Shown here: positions 8,661 through 15,194 of the stretch, piece by piece | Layout of the letters: each line of letters begins with the position of its first letter | Numbering within the stretch: the first letter of the stretch is position 1 | Assembly (NCBI GenBank): GCA_964567845.1 | Contig: CAZMOG010000042.1 | Span: forward strand, 1-16,208 | DNA length: 16,208 nt | Direction: 5' to 3' | From: RGIG9079 sp964567845 | Lineage (GTDB): Bacteria > Bacteroidota > Bacteroidia > Bacteroidales > Marinifilaceae | The notes under the pieces: generated by a model | The model's database searches: none | Told to the model about the DNA's origin: nothing | What the model saw: the letters and a program-made list of their open reading frames with translations, nothing else | Made by a program: the position numbers and the translations under genes

Positions 8661-9281
8661 TTACTTACTTGTCTTTTTGAAGAGTTTTGACCAAATATGG
8701 ACTTTCGGTGCACTCTTCGCAGCCTCAGCCTCGGCCGCCTCGTGTTTTGCAACCTCTTCCGGGTCATATAACATTCCTGTGCACAAACATCTTGTCATGT
8801 TGGTACGCTTAAGAATATCGTAGTTCACACATCCCTGACAACCTTTCCAGAACTCTTCATCGTCGGTAAGTTTTGCAAAAGTTACAGGTACATAACCCAA
8901 CTCGGTGTTGATTCTCATTACGGCCTCGCCCGTTGTCAAACCAAAAATCTTGGCATTTGGAAATCTTTTACGCGAAAGATCAAATGCGGCCTGTTTGATA
9001 CGCTTTGCAACACCATATCCGCGGTACTCCGATTTTACAATCAAACCGGAATTTGCCACAAACTTTTCGTGCCCCCACGACTCGATATAGCAAAAGCCAA
9101 CAAACACATCACCATTCATGGCAATGATAGCCTTTCCCTGGTTTATTTTATCGGCAATATACTCGTCGGTTCTTCGCGAAATTCCGGTTCCGCGAGCTGC
9201 AGCTGCCGCAGCAATTGTGTCATTAATCTCGGTAACGTAGGGCAAATGCTCCTTCGTTGCAACCATAACATCAATTTTCAT
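8661..9281 (-). CDS. GNAT-family acyltransferase, candidate N-acyl(succinyl)glutamate synthase
   Basis: A 206-residue GNAT protein. The acyl-CoA pyrophosphate loop (R/Q-x-x-G-x-G/A) is RGYGVA at 87-92, after a beta-strand with SGLIV (78-82). It opens the arginine operon directly downstream of the promoter. No other first-step enzyme (argA or argJ) is present in the cluster, so it is the best candidate for acylating glutamate. From memory, the homologue at the same place in Bacteroides thetaiotaomicron has been proposed as an N-succinylglutamate synthase. A Cys cluster follows the GNAT core: Cys148 and Cys151 (CQGC), then Cys165 and Cys167 (CLC). It could bind zinc or sense redox state and is not part of the common GNAT fold. 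The last 30 residues are an Ala/Glu/Lys-rich tail. Substrate and acyl donor are inferred from context only. Confidence 0.8.
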   Translation of the reverse strand: MKIDVMVATKEHLPYVTEINDTIAAAAAARGTGISRRTDEYIADKINQGKAIIAMNGDVFVGFCYIESWGHEKFVANSGLIVKSEYRGYGVAKRIKQAAFDLSRKRFPNAKIFGLTTGEAVMRINTELGYVPVTFAKLTDDEEFWKGCQGCVNYDILKRTNMTRCLCTGMLYDPEEVAKHEAAEAEAAKSAPKVHIWSKLFKKTSK

Positions 9282-9329
9282 CTCTTCAAAATTCTTATTT
9301 TATAAATCGAATCTCCATTTAAAACAGTG

Positions 9330-9465
9330 TGCAAAGTTATGCATAATTTGAATAGCGAAATCTGTTTTTATGCAGTTTTTGGGGTTGAAACTCTCGAAAA
9401 ATGGTTAAAAATAGGGAGTATCTCTATTTTTATGCAGACAACAACAAATAGAGAATATTTATGCA
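9330..9465. promoter_or_regulatory. Phased TATGCA array (about 31-bp period), candidate operator
   Basis: TATGCA occurs at 9338, 9369, 9431 and 9460, at spacings of 31, 62 and 29 bp. A degenerate copy (AATGGT at 9400) fills the gap exactly in phase. The units beginning at 9361 and 9423 match at 14 of 15 positions (TCTnTTTTTATGCAG). The first unit is a perfect palindrome, TTATGCATAA (9337-9346), and touches the -7 box of the arginine operon. 31 bp is about three helical turns, so a repeated binding protein would lie on one DNA face. An arginine repressor of the ArgR type is a reasonable guess from context, but the repeat is not the classical ARG box. Confidence 0.5.
9332..9339 (-). promoter_or_regulatory. 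-7 promoter element of the arginine operon
   Basis: The minus strand reads TAACTTTG, an exact match to the Bacteroidetes -7 consensus TAnnTTTG. Transcription would begin near 9325, leaving a leader of about 45 nt before the GNAT start codon. The expected -33 region (about 9355-9362) has only a partial TTTCG. The element shares its TAA with the palindrome at 9337-9346, so a protein bound there would block the promoter. Confidence 0.65.
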
Positions 9466-9487
9466 AAAACTATTCTCTCTTTTTTTT
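9422..9487 (+). promoter_or_regulatory. Possible attenuator-like pair of exclusive hairpins before the GIN gene
   Basis: CTCTATTT (9422-9429) can pair with AAATAGAG (9446-9453). The overlapping AGAGAATA (9450-9457) can instead pair with TATTCTCT (9471-9478), which is followed by CT and seven more Ts (9479-9487). The second hairpin is terminator-shaped, but its stem is only 8 bp and AT-rich with a 13-nt loop. The two structures cannot form together. Base 9487 is 29 bp upstream of the GIN-domain gene. No convincing + strand promoter was found upstream, so this remains structural evidence only. Confidence 0.35.
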
Positions 9488-9516
9488 CGTAGAAGCCTAA
9501 ATAAAATCAGATTGTT

Positions 9517-10101
9517 ATGAAGATTAAAACAGCACTCGTTATTATATTCATAATTGCGGTTATAACCCCGTCAATGGGGCAACAAGAGAAACATGAAATA
9601 AAGGGGAACGGTTACACTCTTCTTCAACATAGAAGCGTTGAGCCCTTTTCGGAAATTTCCATTCGCGACAACTTGTCACTCTATATAACTCAAGGCGATA
9701 CAATGCCTCTTACCATCGATGCCGACGATAATCTGTTCAATTACATCATTACCGAGGTAAAGGGTGAGCAACTAGATATTCATATTGCAGACACCGTTAC
9801 TTTGAAACATGGCAAAGGGAGTGGAGTGTTTTTATCTATACCTGAATTTAAAGCACTGGTAGCAGACAACGGAGCCAGGGCTGCGGGAAGCAAGGTTTTA
9901 CATGGCCAGGACCTAATTTTAACGGCTCGCAATGGTGCATTTATCGAACTCAATTTAAACTATCAAACACTTCATATTGAGTGTGATGCATTGTCTCATA
10001 TACATCTTCGTGGACACGTGAATACGATATACATAAAACAAGGCTCTGAGCCGTACATTAAAATTGATAAATTAAACATCGATTCTCGCAACACTTATTA
10101 G
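9517..10101 (+). CDS. Exported GIN-domain (DUF2807) protein, short form
   Basis: A 194-residue protein. Residues 1-21 form a signal peptide with a long hydrophobic core (ALVIIFIIAVIT), probable cleavage after SMG, and no lipobox Cys. From about residue 40 it shows the GIN-domain pattern: VEPFSEISIRDNLSLYITQG, then the NLFNYIITEV segment at 72-81 and LDIHI at 86-90. This is followed by beta-helix-like repeats (LVADNGA, LILTARNGAFIEL, LHIECDALSHIHL). Such proteins in Bacteroidetes are exported, but their role is not settled. The family usually runs 220-250 residues and ends in further Gly-rich turns; this one stops early at RNTY, so the C terminus may be shortened. It lies 51 bp before the helix-hairpin-helix protein gene and probably shares its transcript. 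Confidence 0.8.
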   Translation: MKIKTALVIIFIIAVITPSMGQQEKHEIKGNGYTLLQHRSVEPFSEISIRDNLSLYITQGDTMPLTIDADDNLFNYIITEVKGEQLDIHIADTVTLKHGKGSGVFLSIPEFKALVADNGARAAGSKVLHGQDLILTARNGAFIELNLNYQTLHIECDALSHIHLRGHVNTIYIKQGSEPYIKIDKLNIDSRNTY

Positions 10102-10124
10102 GATAATTAATAAACATTATGTAA

Positions 10125-10152
10125 ATTGCACCCAATTAAAATCGGGTGTAAT
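10125..10152 (+). promoter_or_regulatory. Hairpin directly abutting the start codon of the 10153 gene
   Basis: A 9-bp stem (10125-10133 with 10144-10152, including one G-U pair; core CACCC/GGGTG) has a 10-nt loop and ends at the base before the ATG at 10153. No T-run follows, so it is not a terminator. It could limit translation initiation or separate the GIN gene from the next gene. Confidence 0.4.
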
Positions 10153-12129
10153 ATGTGCAAAACGATAAGAATTTTTTGGGTACTTGCTGCTATAGTATGC
10201 AGCTACACAACACAGGCGCAGGTACAACAGCAGATTGGAACAAATGCCGAAGAGGAGTGGGAAAAACTTGCCGATGAACTTCTCGACGACGAAGATATAA
10301 CCGACTATGAAAGCTGGTGGCAAAGATTGGAGGAGACTAAATTGAATCCTTTGAACCTAAACACCGTCTCTTTTGATTCGTTGAAGATGCTCGGTCTGCT
10401 TTCTGAAAGACAGATCGAAAATATTTTGCAATTTCGTAAAGATTACGGAGGTTTTATGCATGTTAACGAGCTTCTTTTGGTTAATGGAATTGGATTAAAG
10501 CAACTTGGCGCATTGCAGCCATTGCTATATATTGATTCTCCCGAGCACAAGGACAGGATTGATGCATTAAGAAAGGGCAGCAAGCACGAGGCTCTATTAA
10601 AAATGAATGGTTATCTTCCTCAGAACGACTATCTTAAAACAAACAGATACCCGGGAGCGCCATTCAGCACAATGGCAAAATATAAAGCCTCGCTTCATAA
10701 AAGGTGGAGCTTTTCATTCGTAGCCGAAAGCGATGCCGGAGAAAAAGGTATCGATTTCTATTCTGCCCACATTGCCCATAAATCCGACAGAACCATATCG
10801 CAATGGATAATTGGCGACTATCGTGTTCAGTGGGGACAAGGGTTGGTATTGTGGCAAGGCTTTACATCGGGAGGCTCCTCGGGACTGGCCGGTTTGGAGA
10901 AGAGTTCTGCGGGAATCTCACCCTATACTTCGGCAGCCGAGTATGGCTTCTTCCGTGGTGGAGCAATGGCTATACAGGCAAATAAGAATCTTTCATTTCA
11001 ACTAATTGCATCGTACAATAAGATTGATGGCAAGGTAGTTACCGATACTCTTGGTGATATTGAAGATTATATATCCTCGATTTATGAAACCGGTTACCAC
11101 CGAACAGAAACAGAAAGAGCAGGCAAACGGAGTATTGACGAGATTGCTTTCGGAGCTTCGGCCATCTACAACACCTCGTTTGCAAAGTTTCAATTACACT
11201 ATCTGCATTATGACCTGAATCCATACCTGGCAAAGGGCCAACAGGCCTACCAGCAATACAATGATACATACCAAAATAGAGACCTATTTGGCTTCTCATG
11301 GAAGAGTGCCATAAAACAGTTCTACTTTTTTGGAGAGTTGGCTGTGAATGATAAGGGGGCAACTGCTTTTATTGCCGGTTTGCGCAGAAACTTTAAACCT
11401 TTGAATGTTGGTATTTTATACCACCGTTACGATAAACGCTATACCGGAAGTTACGCTGCAGGCTACGGTATTTACGACAACACCTCGAATGAAGAGGGGG
11501 TAACGTTGGCACTTGAGGCCTCGCCCACAAAACATTGGCAAATGAGAATGGCAGCCGATTACTACCACTTCTTTTCTGCCCGATACAATGCATTTTTACC
11601 ACATAACGGATTCAAAATTTTGGGCGAGATTCTACACAGCTCTCCTCACTGGCAGAATCAACTGTCGGTAAAATTCAGTGCCAAACCCGACCAGGTAACC
11701 CCTAATTTCAAGTCGCGCAGAAATACTTTAACCCTAAAACTACAAAGTGGATTCAAGATTAATAGCAAATGGGAGGTAAGGGCTCGTGGCCAATATGTCT
11801 ATACAAATAAAAATCAGAATATTGACCTTGGCTATATGTTCAGTGCCGATGCCATATTCACTGCAAACAGTAAATTCAAATCACAGTTCCGCATTGCATA
11901 TCACAACACAGATTCCTATTATTCAAGAATTTACCTATATGAAAATAATGTGTTGTATGGTTACTATACACCATCGTTTCAGGGAAGAGGATGGCGTTGT
12001 TATCTAAACCTTTCATACAAGGCATTCAAATCATTTACCATATACGCAAAAGGCGGTGTAACGCATAAGCCAAACAATAATCAACCTACACAGGGTGACA
12101 TTGTTGCCCAATTACGCTATACCTTTTAA
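10153..12129 (+). CDS. Exported helix-hairpin-helix protein with probable outer-membrane beta-barrel
   Basis: The ATG at 10153 is preferred over an upstream in-frame TTG at 10126, because it places a clean signal peptide at residues 1-23 (WVLAAIVCSYTTQAQ) and gives 658 residues. Residues 33-65 are acidic. Residues 66-126 contain a ComEA-like helix-hairpin-helix region (LNLNTVSFDSLKMLGLL, then GGFMHVNELLLVNGIG). The rest is rich in alternating aromatic and polar strands (for example FAKFQLHYLHYDLNP) and ends LRYTF, with the C-terminal aromatic typical of outer-membrane barrels. Proteins of this architecture are annotated in Bacteroidetes only as helix-hairpin-helix domain proteins; function is not established. 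DNA binding at the envelope during uptake is a speculative reading. The purE promoter follows within 11 bp, with no terminator seen. Confidence 0.75.
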   Translation: MCKTIRIFWVLAAIVCSYTTQAQVQQQIGTNAEEEWEKLADELLDDEDITDYESWWQRLEETKLNPLNLNTVSFDSLKMLGLLSERQIENILQFRKDYGGFMHVNELLLVNGIGLKQLGALQPLLYIDSPEHKDRIDALRKGSKHEALLKMNGYLPQNDYLKTNRYPGAPFSTMAKYKASLHKRWSFSFVAESDAGEKGIDFYSAHIAHKSDRTISQWIIGDYRVQWGQGLVLWQGFTSGGSSGLAGLEKSSAGISPYTSAAEYGFFRGGAMAIQANKNLSFQLIASYNKIDGKVVTDTLGDIEDYISSIYETGYHRTETERAGKRSIDEIAFGASAIYNTSFAKFQLHYLHYDLNPYLAKGQQAYQQYNDTYQNRDLFGFSWKSAIKQFYFFGELAVNDKGATAFIAGLRRNFKPLNVGILYHRYDKRYTGSYAAGYGIYDNTSNEEGVTLALEASPTKHWQMRMAADYYHFFSARYNAFLPHNGFKILGEILHSSPHWQNQLSVKFSAKPDQVTPNFKSRRNTLTLKLQSGFKINSKWEVRARGQYVYTNKNQNIDLGYMFSADAIFTANSKFKSQFRIAYHNTDSYYSRIYLYENNVLYGYYTPSFQGRGWRCYLNLSYKAFKSFTIYAKGGVTHKPNNNQPTQGDIVAQLRYTF

Positions 12130-12139
12130 TATTTTTTAT

Positions 12140-12147
12140 TACTTTCG
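12140..12147 (+). promoter_or_regulatory. -7 promoter element of purE
   Basis: TACTTTCG matches TAnnTTTG with one variant base and is followed by CGCACTTT. A very similar stretch (ACTTTGCACTTT) precedes hpt. The start site would be near 12153. A purine-rich AGGAG (12159-12163) lies 4 bp before the purE ATG. Confidence 0.55.
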
Positions 12148-12167
12148 CACTTTATATCAGGAGCATT

Positions 12168-12674
12168 ATGACACCGAAAGTAAGTATTATTATGGGTAGC
12201 ACGTCAGACCTTCCGATAATGGAAAAGGCGTGTAAGGTTTTGAACGATTTCAAAATACCATTCGAGGTTAACGCATTATCTGCACACAGAACCCCTGCAG
12301 AGGTAGAGCAATTTGCACATAACGCAGCTGGTCGAGGAATTGAGATTATCATTGCAGGAGCGGGAATGGCTGCACACCTTGCAGGAGTAATTGCAGCAAT
12401 GACCCCTGTGCCGGTAATCGGAGTGCCTATTAAGTCATCGTTCGAAGGAATGGACGCACTGTTAGCAATGGTACAAATGCCCCCGGGAATTCCTGTTGCA
12501 ACTGTGGCTGTTAACGGAGCAATGAATGCAGGCATTTTGGCTGCCCAGATTCTTGCTGTAGGTTCACCGGAATTGAAAGAGCAAATTGTCTCATTCAAAG
12601 AGGGTTTGAAGAAAAAGATTGTTGATGCTAATAAAGAATTGTCAGAAGTTAAATACGATTATAAAACTAATTAA
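12168..12674 (+). CDS. purE: N5-carboxyaminoimidazole ribonucleotide mutase
   Basis: Moves the carboxyl group of N5-CAIR to give CAIR in purine synthesis. The 168 residues match class I PurE: MGSTSDLP at 9-16 (phosphate loop), SAHRTP at 38-43 with catalytic His40, GAGMAAHLAGV at 64-74, and MPPGIPVATVAVNGAMNAG at 104-122. The small family size and octameric fold fit. The partner purK, needed to make N5-CAIR, is not in the window. The gene has its own -7 element and AGGAG site. It sits 38 bp after the helix-hairpin-helix gene, which looks unrelated, and 34 bp before hpt, another purine gene. Confidence 0.96.
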   Translation: MTPKVSIIMGSTSDLPIMEKACKVLNDFKIPFEVNALSAHRTPAEVEQFAHNAAGRGIEIIIAGAGMAAHLAGVIAAMTPVPVIGVPIKSSFEGMDALLAMVQMPPGIPVATVAVNGAMNAGILAAQILAVGSPELKEQIVSFKEGLKKKIVDANKELSEVKYDYKTN

Positions 12675-12681
12675 TTTTATT

Positions 12682-12689
12682 TAACTTTG
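12682..12689 (+). promoter_or_regulatory. -7 promoter element of hpt
   Basis: TAACTTTG is an exact TAnnTTTG match, 7 bp after the purE stop. Transcription from it would begin near 12695, so the in-frame TTG at 12694 cannot be the start codon. The ATG at 12709, with AAAGG just upstream, fits a very short leader. Confidence 0.6.
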
Positions 12690-12708
12690 CACTTTGATTA
12701 AAGGTGTG

Positions 12709-13257
12709 ATGGAAAAGGTAACTTTACACGATAAAACATTCAGATTACTCTACTCTCACAACGAGTTGTGTCAGGCAGTAGAAAAGTGTGCCGAGCAGAT
12801 TTCTGCAGAGTATTATAACAAAGAGCCCCTGTTTATCAGTGTTCTTAACGGCTCTTTTATGTTTACCTCCGAGCTTATGAAACGCATAAATGTTCCGAAT
12901 GCGGAGTTGTGTTTCATTAAAGTATCGTCGTACCAGGATATGGAATCGACAGGAAAAGTTTCCCATTTGATTGGTCTGAACAGAAGCATTGTTGGCCGCG
13001 ACATTGTAATTGTCGAGGATATGGTTGATTCAGGATGCTCAATGTTCAATTTGGTAAACAAATTTAAAGAGGATGGTGCTCGAAGCATAGGAATTGCCTC
13101 GATGTTCATCAAACCGAATGCCTTGAAGTTCCCTATTACGGTAAACTATGTGGGCAAGGAGTTGGAGAATGATTTTGTGGTTGGATTCGGTTTGGATTAC
13201 AACGAGTACGGCAGACAACTTCCCGATCTGTACGTATTGGACGAGAACAAAGACTAA
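12709..13257 (+). CDS. hpt: Hypoxanthine (purine) phosphoribosyltransferase
   Basis: Salvages hypoxanthine, and probably guanine, with PRPP to give IMP and GMP. From the ATG at 12709 it is 182 residues, normal for Hpt. Visible signatures are VLNGSF at 45-50, the mobile loop SSYQDMESTGKV at 72-83, the PRPP-binding motif VEDMVDSG at 102-109, and a C-terminal base-binding region with DFVVGFGLDYNEYGRQLPD at 155-173. It is 3 bp upstream of obgE and likely starts an hpt-obgE-metA-proC transcript from its own -7 element. From memory, adk commonly sits between hpt and obgE in Bacteroides; it is absent here. Confidence 0.95.
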   Translation: MEKVTLHDKTFRLLYSHNELCQAVEKCAEQISAEYYNKEPLFISVLNGSFMFTSELMKRINVPNAELCFIKVSSYQDMESTGKVSHLIGLNRSIVGRDIVIVEDMVDSGCSMFNLVNKFKEDGARSIGIASMFIKPNALKFPITVNYVGKELENDFVVGFGLDYNEYGRQLPDLYVLDENKD

Positions 13258-13260
13258 TTT

Positions 13261-14247
13261 ATGGCATCGACAAACTTCGTAGATTACGTAAAGATATATT
13301 GCAGAAGCGGAGCCGGAGGAGCCGGTTCTGCCCATCTGCATAGAGATAACTGGACTGCAAAGGGTGGTCCTGATGGTGGTGACGGTGGACGCGGAGGTCA
13401 TATCTACATTCGCGGAAATCGCAACTATTGGACTCTTATACACCTTAAATATGCTCGCCACGTCTTTGCCGGCGATGGCGAAAATGGCAGTAAATGTCGC
13501 AGTACAGGAGCCAATGGCGAGGATAAGATTATTGAGGTCCCATTGGGTACTGTGGCTCGTGATGCAGAGACAGGTGAGAAGATTTGCGAAGTGACCAAAG
13601 ATGACGAAACAGTCATAATGGTTCGTGGAGGTCGAGGAGGTTTGGGAAACTGGAACTTCAAATCTGCAACTCTTCAAACACCACGTTTTGCTCAACCCGG
13701 CGAACCTCGCATTGAAAGAACCGTTATACTGGAGTTAAAGGTTCTTGCCGATGTTGGTTTGGTTGGATTTCCTAATGCCGGTAAATCAACACTGCTTTCA
13801 GTAGTCTCTGCAGCAAAACCCGAAATTGCTGACTATCCATTCACAACATTGGTTCCCAATTTGGGTATTGTAAGCTATCGTGACAACCGATCCTTTGTAA
13901 TGGCTGATATTCCGGGAATTATCGAGGGAGCTCACGAGGGGAAGGGCTTGGGATTACGCTTTCTGCGTCACATTGAACGAAATTCAGCGCTTCTGTTTAT
14001 GGTTCCTGCCGATAGCGAAAACATAAAGGCCGAATATGAAATTCTACTAAACGAATTACGCCAATACAATCCGGAACTACTTGACAAAAAACGCATTTTA
14101 GCTGTAACCAAAAGCGACTTCTTGGATCGCGAACTGATTGAAGAGATTGAAAAGGATATGCCCAATATCCCATACGTCTTTATATCTTCGGTAATGCAAA
14201 CCGGTATAACCGAATTGAAAGATTTGATTTGGAAAGCACTAAACTGA
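13261..14247 (+). CDS. obgE: Obg-family GTPase, short form without C-terminal extension
   Basis: A GTPase associated with the 50S ribosomal subunit and with growth control. Residues 1-160 form the Gly-rich Obg fold (GGPDGGDGGRGG at 35-46, GGRGGLGN at 123-130, RFAQPGEP at 142-149). The G domain follows: G1 GFPNAGKS at 169-176, G2 region PFTTLVPN at 193-200, G3 DIPG at 216-219, G4 TKSD at 283-286 (TKxD replacing NKxD) and G5 SSV at 309-311. It ends at 328 residues, right after the G domain, so the variable C-terminal domain of longer Obg proteins is missing. The stop is followed within 6 bp by metA, and the frame shows no disruption. Confidence 0.95.
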   Translation: MASTNFVDYVKIYCRSGAGGAGSAHLHRDNWTAKGGPDGGDGGRGGHIYIRGNRNYWTLIHLKYARHVFAGDGENGSKCRSTGANGEDKIIEVPLGTVARDAETGEKICEVTKDDETVIMVRGGRGGLGNWNFKSATLQTPRFAQPGEPRIERTVILELKVLADVGLVGFPNAGKSTLLSVVSAAKPEIADYPFTTLVPNLGIVSYRDNRSFVMADIPGIIEGAHEGKGLGLRFLRHIERNSALLFMVPADSENIKAEYEILLNELRQYNPELLDKKRILAVTKSDFLDRELIEEIEKDMPNIPYVFISSVMQTGITELKDLIWKALN

Positions 14248-14253
14248 TTTGTC

Positions 14254-15174
14254 ATGCCATTAAATTTACCAAACGGATTACCCGCAATACAGGCTCTTGA
14301 GCAGGAGAATATCTTTGTCTTCGACAAGGATCGAGCAACACGTCAGGACATAAGACCGTTAAGAATAGTTATTCTTAACCTTATGCCCATTAAAATTACA
14401 ACAGAAACCGATTTGATACGCTTGCTTTCAAACACTCCGTTGCAGCTTGAAATAACCTTTATGAAGGTAAAGAGCCACACTCCCAAAAACACCCCTATAG
14501 AACACATGAAGATGTTCTATATGGATTTTGAAATTCTTAAAGAGGAGCGCTTCGACGGAATGATTATTACCGGTGCACCCGTAGAGCAAATGGATTACGA
14601 GCAGGTTGGCTACTGGGAGGAGATGCAAGAGATTTTCAATTGGAGCAGAACCCATGTAACATCAACACTGTATATCTGTTGGGCGGCACAGGCAGGTCTA
14701 TACCACTTCTATGGTATTCCCAAATATCCGCTAAAAGCCAAGATGTTCGGTATTTTCCCACACAGAATTACAACCAATAAAACACTACCAATATTCCGAG
14801 GATTCGACGACAAATTCTTCGTTCCTCACAGCCGTCACACCGAAATTCGACGCGATGACATTGAGAAATGCGAAGAGTTGACAATATTGGCCGAGTCAAA
14901 AGAGAGCGGAGTGTATATGGTTATGGCGCGTAATGGTCGAGAGTTCTTTATAACCGGACACTCGGAATACGCACCAAACACATTAGATAACGAATATAAG
15001 CGTGATTTGGGTAAAGGATTGCCGATAAACATGCCCCAAAATTATTACATAGACAATGACCCGGAGAAAGGTATTGAAGTATTATGGCGAGGACATGCAA
15101 ACCTGCTCTTTGCCAATTGGTTAAATTACTATGTTTATCAACAAACACCATATAATATTGAAGATATTAAATAA
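14254..15174 (+). CDS. metA: Homoserine O-acyltransferase of the MetA family, predicted acetyltransferase
   Basis: Activates homoserine at its hydroxyl for methionine synthesis. The 306 residues are collinear with the family. The acyl-enzyme Cys142 is in YICWAAQAGLYHFYGIPKY, and His235 and Glu237 are in GHSEY; together they form the triad. LNLMPIK at 41-47 is the family hallmark. Residue 111, in ITGAPVEQMD, is Glu. In this family, published work ties Glu111 (Bacillus cereus type) to acetyl-CoA and Gly111 (E. coli type) to succinyl-CoA, so O-acetylhomoserine is the predicted product despite the common homoserine O-succinyltransferase label. The start ATG is 6 bp after the obgE stop, and proC follows after 20 bp. 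Confidence 0.94.
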   Translation: MPLNLPNGLPAIQALEQENIFVFDKDRATRQDIRPLRIVILNLMPIKITTETDLIRLLSNTPLQLEITFMKVKSHTPKNTPIEHMKMFYMDFEILKEERFDGMIITGAPVEQMDYEQVGYWEEMQEIFNWSRTHVTSTLYICWAAQAGLYHFYGIPKYPLKAKMFGIFPHRITTNKTLPIFRGFDDKFFVPHSRHTEIRRDDIEKCEELTILAESKESGVYMVMARNGREFFITGHSEYAPNTLDNEYKRDLGKGLPINMPQNYYIDNDPEKGIEVLWRGHANLLFANWLNYYVYQQTPYNIEDIK

Positions 15175-15194
15175 ACAATTAATATAGAAAAGGT

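Noticed and set aside
9411..9430. Small hairpin followed by a short T-run on the + strand
   Set aside because: It needs a bulge and has only about six pairs; too weak to call beside the better structure at 9422-9487.
9330..9465. CRISPR-like array
   Set aside because: Repeats are short (6-15 bp), degenerate, without unique spacers of constant length and without cas genes. An operator array fits better.
9330..9465. Classical ARG boxes (TGAAT-n4-ATTCA)
   Set aside because: No copy of the E. coli or Bacillus type palindrome is present; only the TATGCA units recur, so ArgR binding is left as a guess.
10126..10152. TTG at 10126 as start of the helix-hairpin-helix protein
   Set aside because: It adds nine residues before a clean signal peptide; the ATG at 10153 is the better start.
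12152..12598. 148-residue minus-strand frame opposite purE
   Set aside because: Low-complexity Ala/Ile/Pro translation mirroring purE codons; a shadow frame.
12694..12708. TTG at 12694 as start of hpt
   Set aside because: It lies at the predicted transcription start of the TAACTTTG promoter. The ATG at 12709 gives the normal Hpt length.
13039..13695. 218-residue minus-strand frame across hpt and obgE
   Set aside because: It lies opposite two well-conserved genes and has no recognisable domain; a shadow frame.
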